DNA of 64,000 nucleotides from CAVSUZ01 sp963791885 (GTDB lineage Bacteria; Pseudomonadota; Alphaproteobacteria; Acetobacterales; Acetobacteraceae): the NCBI GenBank assembly GCA_963791885.1, contig CAWBUL010000004.1:248001-312000 (forward strand). The letters run 5' to 3'. How positions within the stretch are numbered: position 1 is the stretch's first letter; the number at the start of each line of letters is the position of its first letter. The notes under the pieces are model-generated. The model was not told the origin of the DNA and ran no database searches. It saw only the letters and a list, made by a program, of their open reading frames with translations. Positions 44,002 to 51,824 of the stretch are shown here, in pieces. The position numbers were made by a program, and so were the translations under genes.

Positions 44002-45665
44002 CAGCGGGCCACGGGAAGTTCGGGCCGCAGCCGCGGAGGAAGGCCGGACAGCAATTCCGCCGTATCGAAATCGCGCAGCACGGCGTCGTCGGCCATCTCG
44101 ACTTCGACGACGGCATCGCGATGCTTGCCCACGAGGAAACGCGCACCGGAATCCCCGTCGATCTGCATGATCTCCTGGAAGAAACTGCGATCCCAGATCA
44201 TCGGATTGCCTTGCTTGCCCCGAAACGTCGGCAGCACGATCCGGTGGCCCTGAGCGGGCCGGTACGCCTCCAGCAAGCGGTCGATCATCCGCCCCGTCAC
44301 CAGCGGCATATCCCCCAGGCACACCAGCGCGGCGGCAGCTTCCGGCGGTACCGCCGCAATCCCGGCTTTCAGGCTCGCCGACAGGCCCCCGGCGTAGGAA
44401 TCCGCATGGGCGAACCGCACCGGCCGGCCACCCAGCGCATGCTCGACGTCTTTCGGTTGATGCCCGGTGACGACCAGCACCGGGCGTGCCTTGCTGGACA
44501 GCACATTATCCACCACCCGTGCGATCATCGCCTTGCCGGCCTTGTCGGTGATCAGCAGCTTGTTGTGCGGCGCCATGCGGCGCGATCGGCCCGCTCCCAG
44601 CACCACAGCCGCCACCATGGGCGCCGCCTTCGGCGCCGGGCCGGACCGCTGCACACCCGGCGCCTTTTCCCGCGGCAATCCCCTGGCTTCGGCCTCGCTC
44701 AGCAATCCGCCGACCCCAAGCGCCATGACGTCCGCGGGAGTGACTGCCAGTCCGGCGAACAGCCGCGGCAGGACGTAATCGATGCCGTTCAGGCGCGGAC
44801 TGCGGGCGCATCCCGGCAGAACCAGCGCCGGATGGTCCTTGATGCGGCCCAGGCAGATCAGGTTGCCGGGATCGACGGGCATGCCGAAATGAAGAATCTC
44901 TCCGCCCACCTGAACGATGGCGGCCGGCCCGACATCCCGACGGTCCACCACGGCGGATGCGCCGACGATCAGCAACAGGTCGGCACCCTCTGTCAAAAGA
45001 GCACGCAGCGCATCCGTGACCGGCCCCTCCTGATGCGGAACGCGCCGCGGGGGCAGCAGCGATCCGGTCAGTCGGCTGATCCGTTCCCCGGTCACGGCAA
45101 TCGTTTTCTCAGTCACGCTGCTCTTCAGGCCCGGCAACTCCGTCGCGACCAGCCCGACCTTCAGCGGCTTGAACGGATGCAGCGTCAGCGCCGCCGGCCC
45201 CTGCGCCGCGATCGCCTCGGCCACCGACAGCACCGCACCGGGCACCGCGAACGGGATCACCTTCACCGTGGCAACCAGGTCCTTCGCGGCGACCACGCTG
45301 AGATCCGCCAGCGTGCCCAGCGTCAGCGCCTCATCCACGCCATTGATGCGGTTCACCTTGGCCGCATTCACCCGCAACAGCCCCGGCACGTCGGTGGACA
45401 GGTTGACGCGTCCAGTGGCAGCGCGGGTCCGCGACAGTAGCGGCCCGACGAGTGGTGCGGCCAACCGATCGGCCGCCAGATCCTCGGGCACGTCCCCCGG
45501 CTCCAGCCGCGCGGCGATAACCTCCGCCATCCCAGCCTCGCGGAGCGCGTCCAGCGCATCGTCGTCCAGCAGCGTGCCTTTATGCAGCGTGCGCCCGGTG
45601 AGATGCTGCGTGTGGGCGAGAATGGCGCCCCTTGCATCCTCCAAGGGAACGGGGCCGAAATTCAC
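44001..45665 (-). CDS. molybdopterin-binding / MobA-like nucleotidyltransferase fusion protein
   Basis: A 554-residue two-part protein. Residues about 1-330 resemble MoeA/MogA molybdopterin-binding proteins (GLVATELPGLKSSVTEKT, VTDALRALLTEGADLLLIVGASAVVDRRD, HFGMPVDPGNLICLGRI). Residues 350-550 form a MocA/MobA-type nucleotidyltransferase: AAVVLGAGRSRRM, NKLLITDKAGKAM, GLSASLKAGI, LVCLGDMPLV and GNPMIW. Such fusions are found with xanthine- or CO-dehydrogenase-like enzymes and probably make the dinucleotide form of the molybdenum cofactor. It overlaps xdhC upstream and the ATP-grasp-like gene downstream. Confidence 0.88.
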   Translation of the reverse strand: MNFGPVPLEDARGAILAHTQHLTGRTLHKGTLLDDDALDALREAGMAEVIAARLEPGDVPEDLAADRLAAPLVGPLLSRTRAATGRVNLSTDVPGLLRVNAAKVNRINGVDEALTLGTLADLSVVAAKDLVATVKVIPFAVPGAVLSVAEAIAAQGPAALTLHPFKPLKVGLVATELPGLKSSVTEKTIAVTGERISRLTGSLLPPRRVPHQEGPVTDALRALLTEGADLLLIVGASAVVDRRDVGPAAIVQVGGEILHFGMPVDPGNLICLGRIKDHPALVLPGCARSPRLNGIDYVLPRLFAGLAVTPADVMALGVGGLLSEAEARGLPREKAPGVQRSGPAPKAAPMVAAVVLGAGRSRRMAPHNKLLITDKAGKAMIARVVDNVLSSKARPVLVVTGHQPKDVEHALGGRPVRFAHADSYAGGLSASLKAGIAAVPPEAAAALVCLGDMPLVTGRMIDRLLEAYRPAQGHRIVLPTFRGKQGNPMIWDRSFFQEIMQIDGDSGARFLVGKHRDAVVEVEMADDAVLRDFDTAELLSGLPPRLRPELPVAR

Positions 45666-46360
45666 GCCGCGAGCTTCTGCTCGGTCATGGCGCCCCGGCG
45701 CCGTGCGACGAGTTCGGCCACAATCGACAACCCGATCTCCGGCGCGGTCACAGCCGCGATGTCCAAGCCAACCGGGCCTTTGATGCGGGCAAGTGCGGCA
45801 TCGTCATGGCCCAGCTCGCGCAGTCGCTTCAGCCGCGCCGCATGCGTGCGGCGTGACCCGAGCGCGCCGATATAGAACGCTGGCGATCGCAACGCCCGGT
45901 CCAACGCCGGATCATCCAGCTTCGGATCATGCGTCAGGGTGACCACCGCCGTGCGCGTGTCGGGCCGCAAATCATCCATCGCCTCATCCGGCCAGTCTGA
46001 CCGGACTGCGACGTCCGGGAACCGCTCGTCCGACGCAAAGGATCGGCGGGGATCGACCACCGTCACCGCAAATCCGACCTCGGAGGCAAACGGCACCAAC
46101 GCCTGCGCAATATGCACCGCGCCGACCACGATCAGCCGCAGCGGCGGATTGTGTACTTGAAGGAACCAGTCGGCGCCCCCGACCGAAACCGTGCCGCTCT
46201 CGTCCCGCGCGAGTGCGCTTTGCGCAGCCTCGTTCAGGTCGGTGCCGGCCGATGGATCGGGAAGAAGCTGCTGCTCGCCGCCGGGAAGGCGTGTGGCCAG
46301 AACCACAGGCCGATGTGCCTCTCGGGCTTCGCGTAGCGCTTCCAGCAGTGCAGGGGTCAC
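45662..46360 (-). CDS. XdhC-family protein, C-terminal Rossmann type
   Basis: About 232 residues. LRLIVVGAVHIAQALVPFASEVGFAVTVVDPR is the XdhC Rossmann motif, followed by VTLTHDPKLDDPAL and AFYIGALGSRRTHAARLKRL. The final KGPVGLDIAAVTAPEIGLSIVAELVARR is the family's signature end. XdhC-type proteins insert sulfurated molybdenum cofactor into molybdenum hydroxylases. The GTG at 46360 (GTGA overlap with the preceding stop) is preferred to the frame extension to 46417. The N-terminal CoxI domain is a separate gene just upstream. Confidence 0.88.
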   Translation of the reverse strand: MTPALLEALREAREAHRPVVLATRLPGGEQQLLPDPSAGTDLNEAAQSALARDESGTVSVGGADWFLQVHNPPLRLIVVGAVHIAQALVPFASEVGFAVTVVDPRRSFASDERFPDVAVRSDWPDEAMDDLRPDTRTAVVTLTHDPKLDDPALDRALRSPAFYIGALGSRRTHAARLKRLRELGHDDAALARIKGPVGLDIAAVTAPEIGLSIVAELVARRRGAMTEQKLAA

Positions 46361-46680
46361 GCCAGCTTTTCCACGAAGACCTTCACCTTGCCGCCACAGG
46401 CCAGCCCCACCTCCCATGCGCGCTCATTCGTCACGCCGAAATCCAGAAGCTGCGGCACGCCGCTTTCGATCGTTTGCATCGCAGCGTCAGCCACCGCACC
46501 CTCGATGCAGCCACCGGAGACCGACCCCGCCATCTTGCCCGACTTCGTCACCGCCATCTGACTCCCGGCCCGTCGCGGCGAGCTACCCCATGTCTCCGTC
46601 ACCGTCGCGATTGCCACCTGCTCTCCCGTCGCACGCCACGCCGCAGCCTGGCCGAGCACGTCTTCTACGTTCTGAGTCAT
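46357..46680 (-). CDS. XdhC/CoxI N-terminal-domain protein
   Basis: This 107-residue protein equals the N-terminal domain of XdhC/CoxI: ATVTETWGSSPRRAGSQMAV, then GKMAGSVSGGCIEGAVAD with the conserved cysteine, and a tail GLACGGKVKVFVE. It is a free-standing half whose partner is the next gene. It probably acts in molybdenum cofactor sulfuration and insertion. Both ends overlap neighbouring genes by four bases (ATGA and GTGA). Confidence 0.88.
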   Translation of the reverse strand: MTQNVEDVLGQAAAWRATGEQVAIATVTETWGSSPRRAGSQMAVTKSGKMAGSVSGGCIEGAVADAAMQTIESGVPQLLDFGVTNERAWEVGLACGGKVKVFVEKLA

Positions 46681-47957
46681 AACGCCATCCTTTCCTGCAC
46701 GCGGCGCGATGCCGGGGGCTCCGACAGGACCCGCACCAGCTCTTTCAGACTGGCCAGGTTATGGACCGGCCGAAACTCATCCACATACGGCAGCATCGCC
46801 CGGATGCCCTGGGATTTTGGCTCAAACCCGGACCAGCGCAACAGCGGGTTGAGCCATATCAGCCTTCTGCAGGAGCGATGCAGCCGGTCCATGTTCTCGG
46901 CCAAGCCTTTCGCGCCTTCCCGGTCGAGCCCATCGGTGATCAGCAGCACCACGGCACCCTGCCCCAGCACGCGGCGGGACCAGACCTTGTTGAACGTCGC
47001 CAGTGCTTCGCCAATTCGCGTGCCGCCCGACCAGTCCGGCACGATGTAGGATACCATTTGGAATGCCGCCTCCGGGTCGCGCTGCCGCAACTGGCGGGTC
47101 ACATTGGATAGTCGCGTCCCGAATAAGAACACGCTGACCCGGTCACGATCATTCGTCACCGCATGCAGAAAATGCAGCAGGATCTGAGCATACCGCGCCA
47201 TCGATCCCGATATGTCGCACAACACCACCAGTGGCGGCGGCCGGCTGATGCGGCGGGTGCGCGCGACATCCAAGATCTCCCCGCCGGTGCGCAGGCTCGC
47301 CCGAATCGTCCGCCGCAGATCGATCACCGGTCCGGCGCTGTGCGGACGCCGCCGGCGGGTGCGCCGCAAATCGAGCGGCAGCGTCAGCGCACGGATCTCC
47401 CGCTTCGCCTCAGCGATCTCCTCGGCGCTCATCGCCTCGAAATCCATCTGCTGCAAGCGCTCGCGGTCGGAGACAGTCAGCGCCACATCGATTTTCGGCG
47501 CTTCCTCATGCTCCGTTCGCGGTTCGCGCGTCGGAGCGAAAGCCTCTGCGACGCGACGGGAGGCGGGCGGCGGCCGCTCCGGCGTCCGATATTTCTGCGC
47601 CTCCAGAAGCGCCATCGCCACCGCCTGCTCTGCCGCCGTGGGATCACGCCAGAACAGGGCAAAGGCCTGATCGAACACCTCCCGGTGTTCGCGCCGATGG
47701 ATCATGGTGGTGCGCAGCGCGGTGCGTACCTGGGCCCGGTTGCCGATATCGACCAGGGCCAGCGCCTGCTGCGCAGCCACCGCCTCCGCCGGGCCGACCG
47801 GTAGCCCAGACCGCCGAAGCAGTCGGGCGAAGTGCATGACGTTCGCCGCGATCGCGCCGGAAGGCGCGTGGGACGAAATCGCTCCGGAAGGCGCGTGGGG
47901 CGAAATCGCTCCGGAATGCTGCGTGGTCTCGGCGTTATCTGTCATCATCGGTTGCAT
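46677..47957 (-). CDS. CoxE-like VWA domain protein
   Basis: About 426 residues. The VWA domain at the C-terminal side has the MIDAS motif DISGSM and later SGGTRIGEALATFN and LLITDGLDREG. The middle is basic (LRRTRRRRPHSAGPVIDLRRT), as in CoxE. CoxE works with the MoxR-type ATPase CoxD to activate the molybdenum centre of CO-dehydrogenase-like enzymes. No coxD or structural subunits lie in the window. The N-terminus contains a threefold repeat of SGAISxHAP. Starts at 47957, 47948 or 47945 are all possible. The first overlaps the divergent GT2 start codon. Confidence 0.87.
   Translation of the reverse strand: MQPMMTDNAETTQHSGAISPHAPSGAISSHAPSGAIAANVMHFARLLRRSGLPVGPAEAVAAQQALALVDIGNRAQVRTALRTTMIHRREHREVFDQAFALFWRDPTAAEQAVAMALLEAQKYRTPERPPPASRRVAEAFAPTREPRTEHEEAPKIDVALTVSDRERLQQMDFEAMSAEEIAEAKREIRALTLPLDLRRTRRRRPHSAGPVIDLRRTIRASLRTGGEILDVARTRRISRPPPLVVLCDISGSMARYAQILLHFLHAVTNDRDRVSVFLFGTRLSNVTRQLRQRDPEAAFQMVSYIVPDWSGGTRIGEALATFNKVWSRRVLGQGAVVLLITDGLDREGAKGLAENMDRLHRSCRRLIWLNPLLRWSGFEPKSQGIRAMLPYVDEFRPVHNLASLKELVRVLSEPPASRRVQERMAL
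47851..47917. repeat. 27-base tandem repeat in the 5' end of coxE
   Basis: Two near-identical 27-base units (47851-47877 and 47878-47904) and a partial third repeat the pattern ATCGCxCCGGAAGGCGCG. Because the unit is a multiple of three it stays in frame and encodes SGAISxHAP-type repeats near the N-terminus of the CoxE-like protein. Copy number could vary between strains by slippage. Confidence 0.8.
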
Positions 47958-48930
47958 GACGAGCCCGAGTCCCCGGCCGAAGGTTGCGGTGCTGCTCCCC
48001 TGCTACAATGAGGAGCATGCAATCGGCGCGGTCATCGCCAACCTTCGCGCCGCGCTGCCGCAGGCCCGCATCTACGTCTATGACAACAACTCCCGTGACC
48101 GCACAGTCATCGTTGCGCGCGACGCCGGCGCTATTGTCCGGACCGAACGCCAGCAGGGGAAAGGCCACGTCGTGCGGCGCATGTTCGCAGATATCGACGC
48201 CGACATCTACGTCCTGATGGACGGCGACGACACCTACGAAGCCGCCGACGCGCCGCGAATGCTGGCCATGTTGCTGGAAGAGCAGCTCGACATGGTAACC
48301 GGCGCCCGCATCGCCCCACCCGGTCCCGCCTACCGCGCCGGCCATCGTATGGGCAACCAGATGCTGACAGGCATTGTGCGTGCCATCTTCGGCAACCGCA
48401 TCAGCGACATGCTGTCCGGCTACCGCGTCTTCTCCCGCCGCTTCGTCAAATCCTTCCCCGTGCTGTCCACCGGCTTCGAGATCGAGACTGAATTCACCGT
48501 ACATGCACTCGAACTCAATATGCCGATCGGGGAGATCGACACCGCGTACCGCAGCCGGCCGCCCGGCACCGCGTCCAAACTCCATACGATCAGGGACGGA
48601 CTGCGTATCGCGCGTACGATCGTCCGGCTGGTGAAGGACGAGCGCCCATTGCAATTGTTCCTCTCCGCTGGCGCAGTTCTCTTGATCGCTGGGCTCGGCC
48701 TCGGCATGCCGGTCGTGGCGGAGTTCTGGCGTACGCACCTTGTACCGCGTCTGCCCACGGCAGTGTTGGCGGCATCGCTCGTGATGCTCGCCTTCCTGTC
48801 CTTCGGCAGCGGCCTCATCCTGGACTCTATTACGCGCGGGCGAAAAGAAATGAAGCGCCTGATGTATCTGAGCGTGCGTGCCCCCGGTGATCACGCGCTC
48901 TCCGAGCATGCGCTCACGAACCGATCTTGA
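47956..48930 (+). CDS. membrane-bound family 2 glycosyltransferase
   Basis: About 324 residues. The GT-A domain has VAVLLPCYNEEHAIGAVIAN, VYDNNSRDRT and DGDDTYEAADAPRM. DMLSGYRVFSRRFVKSFP and GFEIETEFTVHALEL follow. Two C-terminal helices (LFLSAGAVLLIAGLGLGM and AVLAASLVMLAFLSFGSGLIL) anchor it. It resembles polyprenyl-phosphate glycosyltransferases. The ATG at 47956 begins family similarity, and the long frame to its left is antisense to coxE. No ribosome binding site is visible. The start codon overlaps that of the divergent coxE (CATG). Confidence 0.87.
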   Translation: MTSPSPRPKVAVLLPCYNEEHAIGAVIANLRAALPQARIYVYDNNSRDRTVIVARDAGAIVRTERQQGKGHVVRRMFADIDADIYVLMDGDDTYEAADAPRMLAMLLEEQLDMVTGARIAPPGPAYRAGHRMGNQMLTGIVRAIFGNRISDMLSGYRVFSRRFVKSFPVLSTGFEIETEFTVHALELNMPIGEIDTAYRSRPPGTASKLHTIRDGLRIARTIVRLVKDERPLQLFLSAGAVLLIAGLGLGMPVVAEFWRTHLVPRLPTAVLAASLVMLAFLSFGSGLILDSITRGRKEMKRLMYLSVRAPGDHALSEHALTNRS

Positions 48931-49714
48931 GCGTGTCCACCAGGCCGCGCAGGCAGGCCAACACGGAGAGCGGCGTGAGCATGCCGGTGCGCGGGTTGTC
49001 TGGGCTCGGCACGCCTTCGATGGTCATGGTGAAACGCGCCGCTTCGGCATCCACCCGGATCGTGTGGGTGTTGCGGGTGATGTTGGGATCGGCCCAGATC
49101 TCCACCTGAGTGCGCTCAGGACCAATCCCCGCCAGAGCCAGCGCGGCGGCGACATTGACGTTCGCGGGAAATCCTGCCGCCGCGTCCAGGGCATTCCCCA
49201 CAAAAACCCTTTGCGGCTGCGCGATGCCCAGCACCTCGATGCCGTGTTGCACCAGATACGGCGCCCCCGAAAGACCTGCGGGCGGCTTGCGGCTCTCGAT
49301 ACTGATGCTGTTCACCCGGCCCTGGGCGGCGGCGCGGACGGCGTCGAGCCCTAGCAGCGCGCCGGTAGGGACGACGATGCGCGCGCCCGTTCGCTCGGCC
49401 TTTAGCACCAGATGTATGCGCGGCAACAGCGCGCCGACCGAAGCAGGCACCAGGATGCGCCCCGCCTCTATCGCGGGGATTGCGATCTGCTCGAACACCG
49501 CCGCTGGCGCGGCCTCGACCACGATATCCGCTTGCGCAAGGTCGGTCGTTGGAACCACAGCGGGCACTGAGCGGAAGGTCGCAACGCGGTCTCGTGCCCG
49601 CGCCAGGTCCCCGGCGGCAACGGCAACCAGCCTTAGGCCGGGTACGCCCGCATCCAGGGCGCGCGCCAGCGGCAGACCGATGGCGCCCAGACCGGCGATC
49701 GCGACTGTTTCCAT
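48914..49714 (-). CDS. nadX: L-aspartate dehydrogenase
   Basis: About 266 residues with the NAD-binding start METVAIAGLGAIGLPLARAL. The family motif DIVVEAAPAAVFEQIAIPAIEAGR leads to VPASVGALL. The catalytic region reads IVVPTGALLGLDAVRAA and later WADPNITRNTHTIRVDAEAARF. NadX turns aspartate into iminoaspartate for NAD synthesis, though stand-alone copies may serve other amines. The ATG at 49714 is chosen because family similarity starts there. The 77-residue extension is a shadow. Its 3' end overlaps the GT2 gene by 17 bases. Confidence 0.85.
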   Translation of the reverse strand: METVAIAGLGAIGLPLARALDAGVPGLRLVAVAAGDLARARDRVATFRSVPAVVPTTDLAQADIVVEAAPAAVFEQIAIPAIEAGRILVPASVGALLPRIHLVLKAERTGARIVVPTGALLGLDAVRAAAQGRVNSISIESRKPPAGLSGAPYLVQHGIEVLGIAQPQRVFVGNALDAAAGFPANVNVAAALALAGIGPERTQVEIWADPNITRNTHTIRVDAEAARFTMTIEGVPSPDNPRTGMLTPLSVLACLRGLVDTLKIGS

Positions 49715-49784
49715 CCTGTGCCTTTCACCCGAGCCGTTCGGGAAGGATTGCCACCGCCGCGGCGGCGTGGCCAGACTTACCACA

Positions 49785-49802
49785 CCGGCGCTCCAGCGCC
49801 GG
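49785..49802 (+). promoter_or_regulatory. leader hairpin just before the ribosome binding site
   Basis: CCGGCGCT-CC-AGCGCCGG is a perfect 8-base inverted repeat ending one to three bases before the AAAGGGAGG ribosome site of the binding-protein gene at 49821. A GC-rich near-palindrome (about 49750-49771) precedes it. Either could affect translation or bind a regulator of this divergent promoter region. Confidence 0.4.
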
Positions 49803-49820
49803 AAAAGGGAGGTCAAAACC

Positions 49821-51038
49821 ATGATAACCAGACGTACCACGCTCATAAGCGGGGCGGCCGCGCTGGCCGCTCCGGCGGTTCTGCGCCGCGCTTGGGCGGC
49901 TGCCACGCCCGGTGTGACGGCGAATGAAATCAAGATTGGCAACACGATGCCGTATAGCGGCCCCGCCTCGGCCTATTCCTCGGTCGGCAAGGCCGATGCT
50001 GGCTTCTTCAAGTGGGTCAACGACCAGGGCGGCGTCGGCGGTCGCAAGATCAATTTCATCTCCTACGACGACGGGTACAGCCCGCCCAAGACAGTGGAGC
50101 AGGTGCGCCGGCTGGTCGAGGAAGACCAGGTGGCCTTCTTGTTCCACACGCTGGGAACGCCGACGAATTCGGCGATCGAGCGCTACTGCAACCAGAAGAA
50201 GGTGCCGCAGTTATTCGTGGCCACGGGCGCAGACAAGTGGGGCAACTACAAGGAATTTCCGTGGACCATCGGCTGGCAGCCGAGCTACCGCACGGAAGCG
50301 CAAATCTACACCAAATACCTGCTCAAGGAGAATCCGAAGGCGAAGCTGGCCATCCTGTATCAGAATGATGATTTCGGAAAAGACTACCCGATCGGCGTGC
50401 GCGACGTGCTGGGAAAGGACTGGGATCAGACGGTGATCAAGTCGCTGACGTATGAAGTGACCGATCCGACCGTGGATTCTCAGGTTGCCGAGGCGCAGGC
50501 CTCAGGCGCGGATGCGTTCCTGGTGGTGGCCACGCCGAAGTTTGCCGCTCAGGCGATCCGCAAGGTGCACGACCTGAACTGGAAACCGATGTTCTTCATG
50601 ACCAACGTCGCGATCTCCGTGGGCGCGGTGATGCGCCCGGCCGGGCCGGAAAACGCAATCGGCATGATCAGCACATTGTATCTGAAGGACCCGACAGATC
50701 CGGCCTTCGATAACGACGCAGGCATGAAGGCATTCAAAGACTTCATGGCGAAATACGTGCCGGGCGGCGACGTGACGGACAGCGGCTACGTCGCCGGGTA
50801 CGGTCCCAGCTTCACCATGTGGAAGGTGCTGGAAGCATGCAACGGCGACTTCTCGCGGGAGAACGTGATGAAGCAGGCCACCAGCATCCAGAAGGAGGTC
50901 AACCCCGTGCTGCTGCCCGGCATCACCGTCAGCGACAGCCCGACGAATTACCATCCGATCAAGGCGCTGCAGCCGGCGAAGTGGGATGGCAAGACCTGGG
51001 TCCGCTTCGGTGAAGTGATCGAGGGCGTGCAGACCTGA
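49821..51038 (+). CDS. branched-chain amino-acid/amide-type ABC substrate-binding protein
   Basis: A 405-residue periplasmic binding protein of the Leu/Ile/Val family. The signal peptide MITRRTTLISGAAALAAPAVLRRAWA has a paired-arginine start. EIKIGNTMPYSGPASAYSSVGKA, GGRKINFISYDDGYSPPKTVEQVRRLV and AILYQNDDFGKDYPIGV are typical. GGGAGG lies eight bases before the ATG. The open frame upstream to 49110 is antisense to nadX. No permease or ATPase genes lie beside it, so its transporter is elsewhere. The ligand is unknown. Confidence 0.92.
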   Translation: MITRRTTLISGAAALAAPAVLRRAWAAATPGVTANEIKIGNTMPYSGPASAYSSVGKADAGFFKWVNDQGGVGGRKINFISYDDGYSPPKTVEQVRRLVEEDQVAFLFHTLGTPTNSAIERYCNQKKVPQLFVATGADKWGNYKEFPWTIGWQPSYRTEAQIYTKYLLKENPKAKLAILYQNDDFGKDYPIGVRDVLGKDWDQTVIKSLTYEVTDPTVDSQVAEAQASGADAFLVVATPKFAAQAIRKVHDLNWKPMFFMTNVAISVGAVMRPAGPENAIGMISTLYLKDPTDPAFDNDAGMKAFKDFMAKYVPGGDVTDSGYVAGYGPSFTMWKVLEACNGDFSRENVMKQATSIQKEVNPVLLPGITVSDSPTNYHPIKALQPAKWDGKTWVRFGEVIEGVQT

Positions 51039-51049
51039 CCCTCCCCCAG

Positions 51050-51074
51050 CCTCTCCCGCCCAGGGCGGGAGAGG
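51050..51074 (+). terminator. strong hairpin between binding-protein and enoyl-CoA hydratase genes
   Basis: CCTCTCCCGCC (51050-51060) pairs perfectly with GGCGGGAGAGG (51064-51074) across a three-base loop, directly after the stop at 51038. There is no U run. It may terminate or attenuate transcription into the next gene, or be a mobile extragenic palindrome of a type common in GC-rich proteobacteria. Confidence 0.6.
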
Positions 51075-51089
51075 TGTAGGGGAGCGCCC

Positions 51090-51824
51090 ATGTCCGTCGT
51101 CACCACCGAACAGCGCGAAGCCATCTCCATCCTGCGCATCAACCGGCCGGAGAAGCTGAACGCGATCTCCTCTGCCGTCGCGATCGAACTGCAGCAGGCG
51201 ATGCAGGAATTCGACGCCTCGGATCAGCGCGTCGCCATCATCAGCGCGGCAGGCGACCGTGCCTTCACCGCTGGCGCCGACGTCTCCGACCTGCCCGAAC
51301 TCTGGCGTTGTATCCCGGGCGTCGGTTTCCACACCGACAAGCCCGTGATCGCCGCCACGACGGGTTGGTGTGTCGGGGGAGGCCTCGTCATCATCATGAT
51401 GGCCGATCTACTCGTTTCGTCTGAAAGCACCGTGTTCTACTACCCCGAGGCTAAACTCGGAACCACAGGCGGCATGATCAGCTCCTTGGTCACCCGCATG
51501 CCGCATCACCTTGCCATGGAGATGATGCTGCTCGGTTCGAAAGTCCCCGCCCGCCGCGCCTACGATGTCGGCTTCGTCAACCGCATCGTGCCGGACGGCC
51601 AGCATGAAACGGCAGCCATTGAAATGGCCGAGCAGCTTCTGCAGCACGCACCGCTGGTGATGGGCACGCTGAAACGGCTCGTTGCGCAGATCATGCCGGT
51701 GGGCCCCGTCGAAGCGATGGTTGCCACCAGCCAGTCCATCGCACGCGTGCGCGCCAGCGCCGACATGCAGGAAGGCATCCGCGCCTATAAGGAAAAGCGC
51801 AAACCGACGTTTCGCGCCGCGTGA
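51090..51824 (+). CDS. enoyl-CoA hydratase/isomerase family protein
   Basis: This 244-residue crotonase-fold protein has INRPEKLNAISSAV at the N-terminus, the first oxyanion motif DRAFTAGADVSDL, and the second oxyanion loop KPVIAATTGWCVGGGLVIIMMADLLVSSE. FYYPEAKLGTTGG carries the position where hydratases have a catalytic glutamate. The C-terminus ends MQEGIRAYKEKRKPTF. It may hydrate or isomerise an acyl-CoA. The start lies 16 bases after the hairpin, with a GGGGAG upstream. It overlaps the ELM1 gene by four bases (GTGA). Confidence 0.88.
   Translation: MSVVTTEQREAISILRINRPEKLNAISSAVAIELQQAMQEFDASDQRVAIISAAGDRAFTAGADVSDLPELWRCIPGVGFHTDKPVIAATTGWCVGGGLVIIMMADLLVSSESTVFYYPEAKLGTTGGMISSLVTRMPHHLAMEMMLLGSKVPARRAYDVGFVNRIVPDGQHETAAIEMAEQLLQHAPLVMGTLKRLVAQIMPVGPVEAMVATSQSIARVRASADMQEGIRAYKEKRKPTFRAA

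Noticed and set aside
43716..45440. 574-codon plus-strand open frame
   Set aside because: It is antisense to the MoeA/MocA-like fusion and ATP-grasp-like genes, both well supported, and its composition is abnormal.
47851..47917. CRISPR-like repeat array
   Set aside because: Units are contiguous with no spacers, are a multiple of three and encode protein repeats inside coxE.
49110..49820. 237-codon N-terminal extension of the binding protein at 49821
   Set aside because: It overlaps nadX on the other strand. A signal peptide and a good ribosome site start exactly at 49821.
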